This document shows, piece by piece, positions 23,359 through 43,708 of a stretch of 64,000 nucleotides of DNA (its first letter is position 1; each line of letters starts with the position of its first letter). The position numbers and the translations under genes are program-made. Below the pieces are notes generated by a model, which did no database searches, was not told the origin of the DNA, and saw nothing but the letters and a program-made list of their open reading frames with translations. The DNA is from Volvox africanus (lineage: Eukaryota > Chlorophyta > Chlorophyceae > Chlamydomonadales > Volvocaceae), in the NCBI GenBank assembly GCA_030268105.1, contig BSDZ01000089.1:930001-994000 (forward strand). Reading direction: 5' to 3'.

Positions 23359-26300
23359 GGGCCCAGGCAGCACGGACCCCATCCTGACTCCACTTCACCC
23401 CACTTCCCCTTTCAACTCGAGTGAGGGCGGCTCGTCGGGTCCTGAGTCTCCTGGACTGCTCAGTGTCGCAGATCCATCAGGACGGGGTGGGGCTCGATAG
23501 GCGGGTCGAAGCGGGTAATCGTGGCCATGTGTGGGGCAGAAGTGGCAGTGCTTGGTGGTGGATGATGCGGCTAATCGTGCTATTAGGGTCGGTGGAGGCC
23601 TGCTGTCCTTCAGGACCTCCCGATGTACGCCAGTTGCGCGCTCGTGTGTTGCGTCATGCGTGCGTGTGTGTGTATGCGTTCTTTCATCGGTTGGGTGATG
23701 CGGTACGGCTGTGTATGTGTGTATGTACGGTATAACGTGATGGTCCAGTAAGATCTCAGTGCGGGGTCGGGGAGGTGTGTTGATTGATCGGGTGGGGTGT
23801 TGGGGAGGAGAGACTGGGAGGCAAGGTTGGAGTAAGCAGGCGGCGTTATGAGGAGACCTGACGCTACAGGGAGGGCCTGGATGGAGGTAGGGTCAACGAC
23901 AGCAGCTAGGAGCTCGCGTGATGGGACTGGGTCAGGTCGTGCGGTGCGGTACTGGGGGCACTGGCAGGGGAGATAAGCGAAACACTGGTTTTGGCACAGG
24001 GCGGGAGCGCTGCGAGACGGGTCGGGTTTGTCTGAGTCGGGTTGCGAATCTGGAACGCTAGATGCATGGAAACACGCTGTTTGCTCCTCGTCTATGCGCG
24101 CTTCTGGACTATCAAGTACTGATGCGGGAGCGAAGGGCTTTTTGTCGTTGTTAAAGAAATAGTCCTGACAATCGTGAGCGTTTTTCACAGTTTCTTCACG
24201 TTTCGTCCAACGATGATTTTAAGTAGGTTGGTTGGCTGGTAGCTAAACCTAACGCCCGGTCAAATCTGGTCAACCTACCGTAGCCCAATTCTGTAAGTGA
24301 AACTCTACTCTACTCGGAGCCAGCTCTAAGGCCATCACACGTGGCCACTCTGTGCTTCAACCCAAAGCCCCCAAAGCTGCCAACCCAAAGCCTGGACTCA
24401 TTTCGAATTGGCGAAAAACACGACACCGAGAGCGCCGCCTGAAGTATATAGCGATATGATACATGTTGCCGGCAATTGCGTAAGAAATCATTATAGAAAT
24501 TACCAATTTGACATTATTTTGTTATTCCCCTAACGTTATTTTGTTATTCCCCTAAATACGGTAATACTAGTTGCCCCTGACAAAAAAATTTGCATTGTCC
24601 AAGCAAAAATTGGCTTAGGACGCTTATTTGTTTTTTTGGGTTATGACTTTACCAAAATGTACTAGTCGAAAAGGAAACTGCAGCATCTAAACAAGCTGCA
24701 ACATCAAGTTCTCCTGTGAGCTCTTTTCCAGTAGGTAAACATTTAAAAAAATTATCAAGAAAGTACAAATTATACAATTATGTTTGAAGATCATTAAGCT
24801 TGTAAAAAACTTTTTCCAATTTCGTTGTTTAATTACTCCTTTGGAGACTCAGTAATTAACTTATTTCGAGGTTCGTCAAAAAATCCAAGCTATATATTTT
24901 CCAATGATTGGAGCGGTAACGGTGACGATAGACAAAAGGACTAACGCTGATAAGATCATCCTATTTCATTTCCACCTTAACTTCTTTTGGCTCTCATGGT
25001 AGAGTTAATGGCCTTTCTAGACCACAATTTGAAAGAAGCAACAAATGGCAAAAGAAATAACTTAAACTAGTATTTGAGATATAAGTTTTGTAATGTAAAA
25101 ATAATATTAACTTTAGCGGATTAGGACAATATATTCTATGACAAACCCTAAAACCCTAAAACCCTAGATCAGATTGAAAACAACACGATATTGGTAAGTT
25201 GTTGGGCGAGTTGGTGCAGTTTGTGTGTTGAAAATTGCCAAGCTTGGACATTTTACAACATGATTTTAGAAAGTTGCCATTTGAAGTGTTAGTGTTTCAG
25301 AGGATTTTAAAGGGGATAGCAGCAGCAGAGGACCATTATGAGATTATACATTTAAAATTATAACCATGATTAAAAGAATAGCTAGACCTCCTGACATTCT
25401 CATACAGCAAAAGGGCTGGTATCGAGTTTGTACGGCAATCTTTAGTTGAGGTGGAATGGCCGTTCGTGTCTTTGAAAGGCAAGCCACCGCATAGGGTCAT
25501 GCTTTGCACAGCACGTGCTACGACGAGGCAAAGAGTATCGCCGAGGAAAGAGATCATACCCAAAGGAAATACGGCATCTCGGAGAAGCCGATGGTGCTGT
25601 TGACCATGAGCGGAATCCCGCTCCCTAGGAGTCGTGTTAAGTTCAAACTGCTTGTGTCAAAACAGCATCGTCTGCGAGCTTCATGCAGCCATTCCCGTAC
25701 ATCCGCCTCATCTCGTACCCATCCGACAACCTCTTGTTGGGAAGCTCCCATAAGCCAGCTGCTTTCTTCCGCCGTCCAATTTCTCAACCCGACAATGAAG
25801 TCGCCCGCTGTGGCTGTACCCATCCAGCATCCTTGCTTGTTTATTGGATCTCCTCACGTCTCCTCTCTCACTCTCTCTCTCTCTCTCACACACACACACA
25901 AGCACACACCCTTCCTCTCAGTTCCTTGCAAACCGCTCTCCTCCGCATGACGCGCTAGGCACTCGCGGTGAGGGAAGTTGCTGCTTGGGACACCGCTGCA
26001 GATTCTTGAAGGCGCTCCAATATAAGCCCTTGACATTGTGTTGGTGTTAACTATCAGCAGGCGCAACCGCTATCGGCACATCGTGCGGTAACGTTCACAG
26101 TTGCCATCACCCAGATACTGATAGCGCCTGCCCGATCCTGCCCCACCGTTGTACAAAACGATAACCGATACCCGATGCGGTACGTGGGGCCCTAAGCAGG
26201 GCTTTTCGTTACAACCGTGAAAAACGTCACCACTCACCCAGTCACTCACCCACGACTTCGCACGCCAGGGCCTGTAGCAGTCAGCAACCCAAAACGGCAA

Positions 26301-26420
26301 CAGAGGGAGCTGCCACGGCACCATCGGGGGTGAACCCGGGTGAGTTTTCCATGGGCGATTCACGGATAAGGATAAAATTTTAGAATATTTAAAAGCTTAT
26401 CCCGATGCGGGGCCCATGCT
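23359..26420. other. gene-poor stretch with an AT-rich island
   Basis: No frame resembles a known family. From about 24400 to 25340 the base composition turns clearly AT-rich against GC-rich flanks. Inside are a 20-bp direct repeat (24514-24533 and 24536-24555) and a telomere-like array. CT and CA runs occur near 25865-25905. The nearest TGTAA to NOB1 is at about 24290, far from its stop. The left edge of the MORN-filamin gene may reach into the right end of this region. Confidence 0.6.
25145..25167. repeat. interstitial telomere-type repeat (CCCTAAAA)
   Basis: Nearly three head-to-tail units of CCCTAAAA, the complement of TTTTAGGG, which is the telomere unit of Chlamydomonas and relatives. 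It lies inside the AT-rich island. Confidence 0.85.
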
Positions 26421-33903
<7,483 letters not shown>

Positions 33904-35309
33904 TGCGGCCTCGGATTTGGCCTTCAGAGTTCTTTAGGGAGGCGGTTTTGGGGCGTCAGAAAGTTGCTCGTGGCATATCTGTGTTAAGGCAGCTTCCCAG
34001 GCAGACAGCTTCCCAGGCAGACAAGCTCTTACTTTCTCATTATGACGGATTTAAGTGTGTGGCGGGCAGTTCGAGCGATGTACATGTGGACCGGTGGGAA
34101 ATGTAAATCAGACAACGGGGACGGTGGGACGGACGGCTGGTCAGGGCTACACTGAAACCTAACCCAGTGACGGCACACGTATGACGGTATGAAGGTCCAA
34201 TATATGATGGGCCAATACAGACGTCGCTAGATGGCACTCAGCCTGTAGCGACAGGGTGCCTGCATGCGAGTTTGAAACATATGTTCATTATGATTACGCG
34301 CCGGCAGGACGAGTTGTCGTCGCTTAATCCGCTTCATCGCATATTCGCACGACATGAGTCTTCGAGGGCCAGGGACCGAGCGCACGAGGAAGTCCGAAAG
34401 CTTTCACCTCGCAGGCATGAGCTGCACAACTCGTCCAGCTGCAATCAGAGCAGAACAACTGAGTGCTGAGCACCGAGAGCTGCACAACTTAAGGCCCAGC
34501 GTATCCACGTACTCAGGACTTACATCGGAGACTTACTCGAACGGCTCGAGTGCAGCGGGCGCAAACGAACGCCTTCCGCACAACACTGTAGGCCTTATGC
34601 GGCCAGGCATATTCCAGATGTTCCAAGTACGTACACCGTCCCATGGTCAGCAAACCTGCTTTGGTCAGGAACTTAAGACCATCAGGACCGTCAGTCAGGA
34701 TCTTAGTATCCGAAAGCATAACCCTGATCAACCTCCTGGACTTAGCTACGTAGTTGGTGTTCGCCCATACATACAGCAACTTTAACATGTCGGACGATGG
34801 ACTTTTGTCATGACATGTATGGGACCAAAACAGGATCGCACAGAGCTTAAAATTCCCCCACGTTTCGTGACAGGCCGCACACCAGACCCTACCAAATAAT
34901 CAGTGCATGAGTACTAATTCCGTATAGAATGTTTTAGTTGAGCAGACGCCATCTCACTTTCAAAAAATGGCAAAAATGAACCCAACCTGCCCAGCGACAC
35001 AGGAGCTGTGAAAAAATTCAGCTGCGACATAAGATATTACCACATCATAAAAACGACGCCTGCTCGCTCAACCGTGCTCATCAAAATCGCGTGCAACCGC
35101 CTGCAAGGTAGAATCCGCACCAGCAACCTAAGGTCGGTGCAACGTCCGCACCCGGTCTGTGACCTGAATGGCCCACAATGAGAAGGGACGAGGGCGACGT
35201 CGTGCGCCTGGCTGGCTCTGTTGTTCATCATTCCCCTCTTCTGATGTTAAACCGCGTCGCCACATATTTCGCCCGTCACAGCCACACAGCAGGCATGCAC
35301 GAGCTCGGC
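33904..35309. other. MORN-filamin 3' flank; no supported gene
   Basis: A TGTAA signal at 34102-34106 lies about 200 bases after the MORN-filamin stop and fits its poly(A) site. An open frame of 143 codons near 34354-34785 has no recognisable motif, no clear splice neighbours and an equally long opposite-strand frame, so it is not called. The right end is the 3' side of the CHRD-like gene. Confidence 0.55.
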
Positions 35310-36862
35310 TTAATATCCGGTGTGGCTCTTGCAGTCCCCCTTGCAGATAAGCGGGCCCTGAAGAGCTCCCCCCGGCTGGCCAGTGGTGGACACACTGACG
35401 TACAGGCTGCCTTGCCCCAAGAGTGACAGGAACGTGTTGGCCGTCATGTCCGACCTGATCATCTTAAGGTACCTCGCATCGAATGTGGCGTTAAAGGTGT
35501 ACGAGTTCGTGAACGACACCGGCGGGTCCAGCATTTTAGGGATCCAGCTGACCATGCGGGGGAGGATGCCGGCAATAATCGGGTTGCCCAGCGTCATGTT
35601 GCGCTGCGGTTATCATCCATGAAACACAGAGGATTGGGTTGCGTGGGTGATAGAGGGCTTAGGGTTTACAAAGAACACCGAACGGTGTGCGCGGTGCATG
35701 GGGAGCAAGCGGGTTTCGTCTCAGTACGACCACCGGACGACAGACGCGGGATGCAGCTTGGTGCTGAAACGCTAGTTACCAGTTACCAGTCATTAGTTAC
35801 CCGCCCATTAGAACCCGTAAGACAGGTCGACTGCGTGTCAGGACGGATCGCGTGATCGAGCAGGACGAGTGCCCCTTTTTGTTGTCGATCCACGGATCGC
35901 ATTTTATATGTCGTCGGTGCGGTAATACGGTGTGGCATGGGGCCTGGAATATCTACGCAACTACCACAAATTACGCAAGAGGTAAGGGGATGGACACTCG
36001 TCCTCGCGTAATATCCGACATCCGGTATTGTTCGGTTGGGCAGACTACATGGATGGAATGAGCTTAAGGACCAGTGGCAACCAGCTGGCAACCAGCTCTG
36101 GAAATAGGATTAGGCCGCTGCTGTGTGGTGGATACCGGGATACACCATGCGCATGCGCGTTAGCATGGAGGAATAATTAACAGATAGTTAAGCAATTTTA
36201 AACACGTTTTCCACAAATCAACTCACCAGTCGGATGTGTGACATGGTGATGTTGGTCAGGGAGCCCTTGAGAGTCACGTTGACGTTGCCGCGGTTGTTGT
36301 ACCAGTTAAACACGACTCGCCCACTTGCGCCCGGCTGCGACAAATAGTAAACCGTCACAATCAAGAATAGGAAATGAATTATAGACCCTATTATTATACT
36401 ACTAAAACCCTAAGGCCCACTATACCATATTATTAATCCTAAGGAAGAATTATAAGCATACCAAAAAAGTATGAATGCCTCTATCAACGTAACAGTGGGG
36501 GTTCTATTTAAAAATTTGAACATGCATGCACGAATACCGCCAGAGCTGCGCCACCAGAGGACTCCTGGAAACTATGACTCTGCGACCGTCCCTCGGACGT
36601 TCTCTCCCCCCGATGGCGGTGCTGCCCGATGATTCATGATAAGAGTATGTAACATTTGAAATTAATTGTTTATTTTGTGTCGGTATAAACCCACCGTCCC
36701 CGTCAAATTTGCGACGGCAATAATTGCCCCCGCCGGCCCCTTCGGGCTGTCAGCTACTCGCCGCTCCTCGACGGCAGCGGCAGAAAGACGTAGCAATACC
36801 AGGGCCGCAATCGCATGAAGGATCGTGCGGAAGGCAGGCATTTTGCTCTTAGCTTTGCCCAC
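35310..36862 (-). CDS. secreted CHRD-domain-like protein
   Basis: Exons (minus) 36862-36695, 36334-36227 and 35603-35310 join in phase to 189 codons plus TGA. Two ATGs compete; the second (36841) places a hydrophobic signal peptide right at the N-terminus (ILHAIAALVLLRLSAAA). The mature part runs AIIAVANLTGT, then SGRVVFNWYNNRGNVNVTL, ITMSHIRL, NPIIAGILP and GSLYVSVSTTGQPGGALQG. That order, especially the SLYVSVST...GG.LQG end, resembles the CHRD domain of chordin and of bacterial and algal secreted proteins. Likely role: extracellular matrix or periplasmic; partner unknown. Length fits a single CHRD domain. The family call is by memory of the pattern, so moderate. Confidence 0.65.
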
Positions 36863-39376
36863 GACGCAATCAGAGGGACTTAGGAAAAAGTCTTGGGAAG
36901 GTTACTGTTGGAGATGTTCTGACTACAAGTTTCAGGTCAGAATTTATAGTTGCTGCTCATAGGGCCCAGAGCCCCAGGCCCAGGACCCAGGACTTCGTCC
37001 CCTGGTGCTGCGTCGTACAACAGACAAGCTAGCGGGCCAGGTAGGGGTGTTTGTTGGAGCCAAAAAGTTATTCTTGTCGCTAATTCTAAAATCCCTGACA
37101 GGCATACAAAAATCAATGAGTTGCTATATTTACTTGGATATTTACTTTACTGTTGCTGGTTCTGAGGCTCACAGCTGCAGCAGTTTAGTGCAGGCAGAGC
37201 AGGGGAAATGATGAGAGAGGAGGCGCGGAGCAGGGGAGATATTTACAGAGGTCGCACGGCAAGCATTTGGGTTCTGTTGCGAGGACGGTACCGCAGCACC
37301 CGCAGTAGAATGAATACCGAATGAATGCACATGGCTGGCGGTAGCTAAAGCAAAAGAAATACAGGGAAATACCACCAAAATGTAGTGTCCGAACCAGGCT
37401 GGACTATTCGTGACTTTTGCAGAAATAGACGCCTCAGCCGTGATGGAAACCTCCGCATTATGTCCGCAAAATGATGGGCGAACAATTATGTTATAGTGAA
37501 GGCAGGTTCCGTATTTGCGAATCATGGCCCTTGTCTGCGCTCTGCACCCAGTTTGAGGCCGCGGCACGAAAAAACGCATTTTGATTAGGATCATCCGCAA
37601 CATAACTGCGTCTGCCCGCAGTCGTATAAAGCGCTTTGAAGACCATTGTCACTGATGCCTGGCTTCGCACAACGTTCAACCGAATGAAACGGAAACTTGT
37701 CTGATAGCTCGCAAGAGGTCCATCCAGCATCAACTCACAGAGTTTTCTATCTGGTTATGTATTTTTCCTGATAAGAACCTTTATATTGCAATGCACATTG
37801 CTAACAATAAATGGTAGTTGCGAGCTTAATGATCACGATTTTCGGAGCAAAAGCCGCTGACACAGTACTTGCAATCATTACCGATTTGGGAGCCATCGCA
37901 TGCACGGCCTGAAGAGGAAAGTATGGAAAACGGGCGGAAAACCCAGGCAGGCAGGGGCAGGGGTGACCTGGGCAACCCGTCACCGGTGTAGCCAAGCTCC
38001 ACCGAAAGCCTAATCTGGCAGCGCTTTGCCTGAGGCTTTGAGTTTAAGCTCTACTGATGGCGCCTGAGGTCATCCAATTAATCCAGTTGCCCCTCACACG
38101 CATGCATGGTACTTCCACCGCGGGCATCACTTCTCCATTCAGATGGCCCGAAGCGGTTAAGCGGCAGGGGAGAAGAATGCGGATCCGATAGCAGGCTGGG
38201 TGCACCGGGGCTGAGCCCTCCTTTCCCTAGAGTGATGCAACGCACGTCGCGATATCGGTGGACATTGTTTTGTTATGACCCCCTACTGCTTGTTGCAATT
38301 CCGGGGGTCTAAACTTCCAGAACTTCTTCCGGCTGTTGCGCCCCTTAAGCCACCCTGTGGAGCAATCAGAAGAAACGGATGCCTTACGGAGAGGGCGGCG
38401 CACTCTGGTAGGAAGGACCAGTGAAGATTCCGCGAAGTTGTGGATGCCGTGCGTCCGTTCTCTTCCCAGTCCACAGAAAGCGTGCTTCTATTTAACGGTT
38501 TTAAAATGTGGTGACCCAGTTGGGCTACGGGACCGTTCCATACAGAAAATGGACTGATTTCATTCTCGGGTGGAATACTTACCTTGTGGAAAACAGTTTT
38601 GCGTTGCCGCGCTCAAATTCATCCCTTTCTAAAACCAGACCATGGAATAATTTTTGCCGAATGCTGCACGAACCTGACCACTTGGACTCTTGGACTATGG
38701 CGTTACTATTACGTCGGTTAGTGCGTGGCTTAGGACCAGAGCCCGTAAGGAGCTTAGCCACTTAAGTGAGGGTTCGTGGTCGTTCGTAACTTGACAGTTG
38801 ATAGCTTCGCAGAAGTGTATGCTGAATCCGACCTGATTTAAAACTGTATCATAGTTGTGCTCGCAAAGGTTGTTCGGAGCCCGGATGTGCGAAGGTCTAG
38901 TTGACTGGCTCTCAGCGGGTTCTAGACCTCTGCAAATCAAGCCTTGTCTTCTCAATTAATATTTAAAAGTTACTTGTTATAATTGTTTCGGTATCTAAAT
39001 CTAAATATGTGGGTTGTATCTCGAAGCCCTGATCTCAATCGGCAGATTCGGGGAAACCGTCATGGACGACGGTTGTGCTGACGACAGCCACGGATAGCTG
39101 ACCAAGCTAACAAATACAATATATCCAAATATGATTACAACTTTTTGATGAATTACGTATCTCTTCAAAGGCCACCCTTAATCGAGTTAGGGTCTCGGAC
39201 CTTTCCGAAAACAAAAAGGACGCTCTAGATTGCACCTCTTCGTTAGCGGGTACCCATCAGATATAACTCGTAAGAAATCTATTAATTATTCCGATTTTGC
39301 ATTTTATCCTAATAGCCATCTCGACCGACCTCCACGCAGGCTTCGGTGCACTCGCCTTCCGAGCGAAAGAGCATAT
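36863..39376. other. no supported gene between CHRD and transaldolase
   Basis: The left end should hold the CHRD promoter (minus). A minus-strand open stretch at 37491-37733 (80 codons, containing VRSQASVTMVFKALYTT) is unusually non-repetitive but matches no family I know and lacks a confirmed start or partner exon. The right end should hold the transaldolase promoter; no core element is clear. Confidence 0.5.
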
Positions 39377-42300
39377 ATGGCCCTTCTCCGCAATCGTCCC
39401 AGCACGGGACGTTTAACTCCGCGTGGGGATGAGCCTCACGTCGCAGCTCGCCGTTCTTGCACACGGAACATCTCGGCGCGTGCATACATCGAGGAGAAGG
39501 CCTCGCCTGGGGGACCATTCGCTAAGCCTCCCAGCGTAGTCCACAAAAACCAGCTGGATGCTTTGAAGAGTATGTCGGTGGTTGTTGCTGACACGGTAGG
39601 TATCTCTCTTGAGTCCTAAGGTTTTCCTATCTGCCTTCTCGTCTGCAGTTCATCGGCGCTGAATTGAAATCCTTTTTATGGTGGTCATAAAACAGGGAGA
39701 GCTGGACCTCGTGAAGAAGTACCACCCTCAAGACTGCACCACGAACCCCAGTCTGGTGTACAAAGCCCTCTCGATGGCCGAAAACAGACACTACCTGGAG
39801 AAGGCGCTCGCACAGGACAAGCGTTCGCCGGAGCACATGAAGCCCGGTGTTCTGCGGCCGTACTCAGGTATGCGCGACGGTAATCACGTTGGCTAATTAA
39901 GCGTGTCGCTAGAGACATCCGCCCCTTGTGCATAGCTGCGGCGTATCTATGCGACGCGACACCCAAACGACTTGGGTCGCTTTGAGAAAGCGCAGCCTAA
40001 GGGATTTATGCAGTACTTAAGTGGCACCGAGTAGTATATCTCCTCCTGACACGTCCATCGATGCCGAAGTTATTACTGTCCTGCTGAAGTAGATCTGTTA
40101 TCTCCAGTGTTTTTTCCTGGTGAACTTGTTCGCTCTTGAGATTCTCGTCACGCCGACTGCGTCCTGCATAGTGATATTGCTCCGTTTTCATTTTTCCTCT
40201 CAGGAGTCGCCGACCAGCTCTCCGTTGATCTGGGTTGCGAACTGCTCAAGGTCGTGCCGGGGCGTGTATCCACCGAGGTGGACGCAAACCTGTCGTACTC
40301 AATGCAGGTGCGAGTGGTACAACAGCGCGGTGGTGGGCGGGAGTCGGGTTCTGGGGGATTTAACGTGGTGAAGTGTAGGGACATCGATCCTTTATCCTTT
40401 TTGCCGATGAACTCTGTTTTGGCGGGTGACCAGCCTAGTGCGCTTAGACACGAAAGTAAGATCTCTTGGTCCTTAGAGCGTTCAGATTGTACAAGTCAGC
40501 TATGCGTCCGCAGTCCAGGATCCAATCATTTCTGTTGCCTTCTTTTTCAAAACGGAACACCCGTTTTTCATCTTGCTGAATGGTGTCTGGTACCATGCAG
40601 GCAACGGTTGATAAGGCCCTTCGATTAATAGAGCTCTACGCGGCGCACAGCATAGATCCCTCGCGCATCTACATCAAATTGGCCTCCACATGGGAGGGCA
40701 TTGAGGCATGCCGCCGCTTGGAGCGTCAGGGCATCAACTGTAACATGACGCTACTGTTCTCCTTCGCTCAGGTTGGCTCACTCGACTCTTGGCAGAGGGA
40801 CTTGAGGGCTGACGGTCAGAATATTTATATCTATCCATTTCGCTGAGAAGGACCCTTCGATGCTGCTGGGGGAACACGATATGTCCAAATTTCTTGCCAG
40901 GACCCGTCTGGGATGTGTTTATTGTATCGGCGGTACGAGCACAATGAGATTTGTTTTCCCTTAACAGCTCACCGGTACCGCCGTTACCACCGTCCGTAAA
41001 TTATCGCCTGCTGTGCATCCCGCCATGTAGGCTGCCGCCTGCGCGGACGCAGGTGCCACCCTCATCTCGCCGTTCGTGGGCCGCATCATGGACTGGTACA
41101 AGGCCAAGGAGGGCCGCGACTTCGCTCCGCATGAGGTGCGTTTCTGCTGAGCGGATTGCGATCAAAGTGCGGGCCACCACGTTGCATAGAGTTCTAGAAG
41201 AGCTCTATATAGAGCTGTTCAAGCTAAATGGAGCTTGCTTTCTCTTGGAGTTTCGGCGAAGTATGCGTTCACGAGCACCTGTGGTTGGGAAAGGCCTCCC
41301 GCTTGCGTAACTTGCCCATGCGCACTGTCTGACGCCTTTTCCCTTTCGGAAGAAGCTGATTCTAAATGTTCTTATGGTGGGCGTGCAGGACCCGGGCGTG
41401 CTATCCGTGCGGCGGATTTACAACTATTACAAGGCCCACCACTACAAGACCATCGTCATGGCGGCGTCCTTCCGCAACGTGGGCGAAATCCGCGAGCTGG
41501 CAGGGTGAGAGTGTGTCCCCTTGTTATGTCCACCGTGGCTAACTGCCCACCACATCTCTCGACGGCACTACTGGAGCAGCTATGCAAGCAAATTTGGGTC
41601 TGGGTGGAATTGCACGCGGTGTTATGGATTACATCCCGCATCAGCTAAGCTAAGAGGGAGCATCATGCGGGCTTAAATGGTATGGTAAGGAAGGGGAGCC
41701 CCGGGAGATTTCCCACTTAACAGATGGAAGAGGGGGCAATGGGGCGGGTTGTGATAGGTACTGGCTGCTGCTAGCTCTGGCAAAACAACATAAATGGAGT
41801 TTCCGTACAGGTAAGGTAGGCATGTCTACCCAACATAATAGTAATGTTGGGCATGGGTGGCAACCATGATCGGATATCATGCTGTAAGCGCTGCTGGTCC
41901 CCGGATTCTGCAGTTGCGACAAGATTACCATCTCGCCCAATCTGCTTGATGAGCTGGAAAAGAATACCGAACCACTGGAGCGCAAGCTGAGCCCCGAGCG
42001 GTAAGAACTGGTAGTCCAGATTGATAGCTATCGTAATTCAACACTAGCGTCCGTCCAAATGTGCACGGCCCGGCGCGTTGTGTTCCTTTCGCGGTGCTTG
42101 CGTTTGTGCGCTGCGCCGTCGTTTTTGCAGTTTTCATTTGCACTGCCAAGTGGGAACCCCGCCGATGTTTTCGTTACCTCTAGTGTCTGCTGATGCCTTC
42201 GCCACTGATTTGCGCTACAGGGCATCCACGGATGTGCTCAAGCTATCGCATATGCACGAAGACTTGTTTAATAAGCTACACGGGGCCGATCAGGTGGGTG

Positions 42301-42867
42301 GGTTTAGTTTATGAAACAGCATTGTTTGAAGCGCTTCAAAGAAACAAGGGTAAACGATCGGATATCTAACGGGGGCTTGGGGTAGAGACAGATCGCCGTT
42401 GGAAGGGCGCGTGCATCTCAGCTGTGCCGAAATGATTTATATGTGCAAGACCCTATGCCGAGGGGCCAGCAGTGGACAGCGCTGGTCGAGGGCCTTCGCC
42501 TGGGCTTACAGTTCGCGTTACTACTCCCGAGTTACTAGCCTGGACAAAGAACTGCAACCGTGGTGCAGAGTAGGATGTGAGCCATTGTTTTTACCGGCGC
42601 CTCATTTCCACCTGCTCAGTGTTGCAGGTATTAGTCGCAGCGCGAAGTTTTCCAACGCTATAATTCATGACCTAGTAGGGCACAAGCACGGGGAGCTATA
42701 AGCGGTCATTTGGCAAAGGAGCTGATAAACTCATGTGTGCATTTTGTGTATTACAGATGGCCGTGGAGAAGCTGAAGCAGGGCATTGAGCTGTTCGCTGC
42801 TGACCAGAAGCGACTTGAGGACTTGCTTGCCAGCATTGCGATGGGCAAAGTTCGGGAGAACCATTAG
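39377..42867 (+). CDS. transaldolase (TalA/B type), probably plastidial
   Basis: Transaldolase moves a dihydroxyacetone unit from sedoheptulose-7-phosphate to glyceraldehyde-3-phosphate in the pentose phosphate pathway. Exons 39377-39595, 39696-39867, 40204-40307, 40601-40771, 41031-41135, 41389-41504, 41914-42000, 42221-42293 and 42757-42867 (TAG) join in phase to 385 residues. The core aligns end to end with E. coli TalB as I recall it: [38 protein letters not shown], then the Schiff-base lysine Lys191 in [36 protein letters not shown] and [19 protein letters not shown]. About 60 extra Arg/Ser/Ala-rich residues before the core (MALLRNRPS start) suggest a chloroplast transit peptide. TGTAA signals follow at 43218, 43334 and 43344. 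Confidence 0.96.
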
Positions 42868-43708
42868 GCCAAGGAGTTGTGAGTGCAGCGTGTGGCAAGA
42901 GACCATTCCTGGGATTGTCTCAGTGGCTGCAAAGTGGTGTGCGTCTAGTTTTGTTCCCGGTTAAAATGTGGATTTTGTTGGACGCACGATGGGGTCTCTT
43001 GAGGATTATCTCTCTGTAGAACTGTACCCGGCTGTTAACGTCGTGATTCGGAGTACCACTCGATTACACAAATAGCCAGTAATTGCATTTTGTGACGATA
43101 CGTGCGGTAATGCAATACACGATAAGCTGTTTGCGTACACTTTCCAGGTTGTTCGTGCTTCGTGCATGATGCCATATTGGCGACACGACATGCGTTGACC
43201 TATGAAAGGGGGAAACCTGTAAAGTAGGATGGGAATGGTGTCCTCGTACATTGGTAAACTAATGTCCGACATGGTATGTCGTTACGTCGTTTTACGCGGG
43301 AAAGGTTTTAACTTGAAACTCTTCTGTACATCGTGTAAGCAGCTGTAACAAGGCACATGTTCACGATCCATCCAAAGGATCTGCTTCAAAGATAAATCAT
43401 TAATATCTGCCCAAACTACAGATACCACTCACGTACTTCCTAGAAATGTCCATAGACAAGCATGAGCGCCATATTTTATGTCACGAGCGCGTCAATAGCT
43501 AAATTGCTGCGCACCAAGCAATGGGCGAAACACACGGCAAGAAGTCTTAAGGAGCCGATCCTACTTAATAGAGCACCCAGCTCCATAAGCCTCACGTGTT
43601 CGCACGGCAGACAACTTCTGTTAGCTAGGCTTCGATCACCAGTCGGTCTTCCCCCCGCCGATACGTCCACACCGCTGTTCCCTATGACATAAATTTACCA
43701 AGGCCGAT
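42868..43708. terminator. convergent 3' ends of transaldolase and arabinosyltransferase
   Basis: The two genes face each other across 841 bp. Plus-strand TGTAA signals at 43218-43222, 43334-43338 and 43344-43348 suit transaldolase. A minus-strand TGTAA (plus TTACA at 43064-43068) could serve the arabinosyltransferase, in which case the 3' UTRs overlap. No coding frame is seen. Confidence 0.5.

Noticed and set aside
34354..34785. 143-codon open frame
   Set aside because: No motif, no splice context, and an equally open antisense frame.
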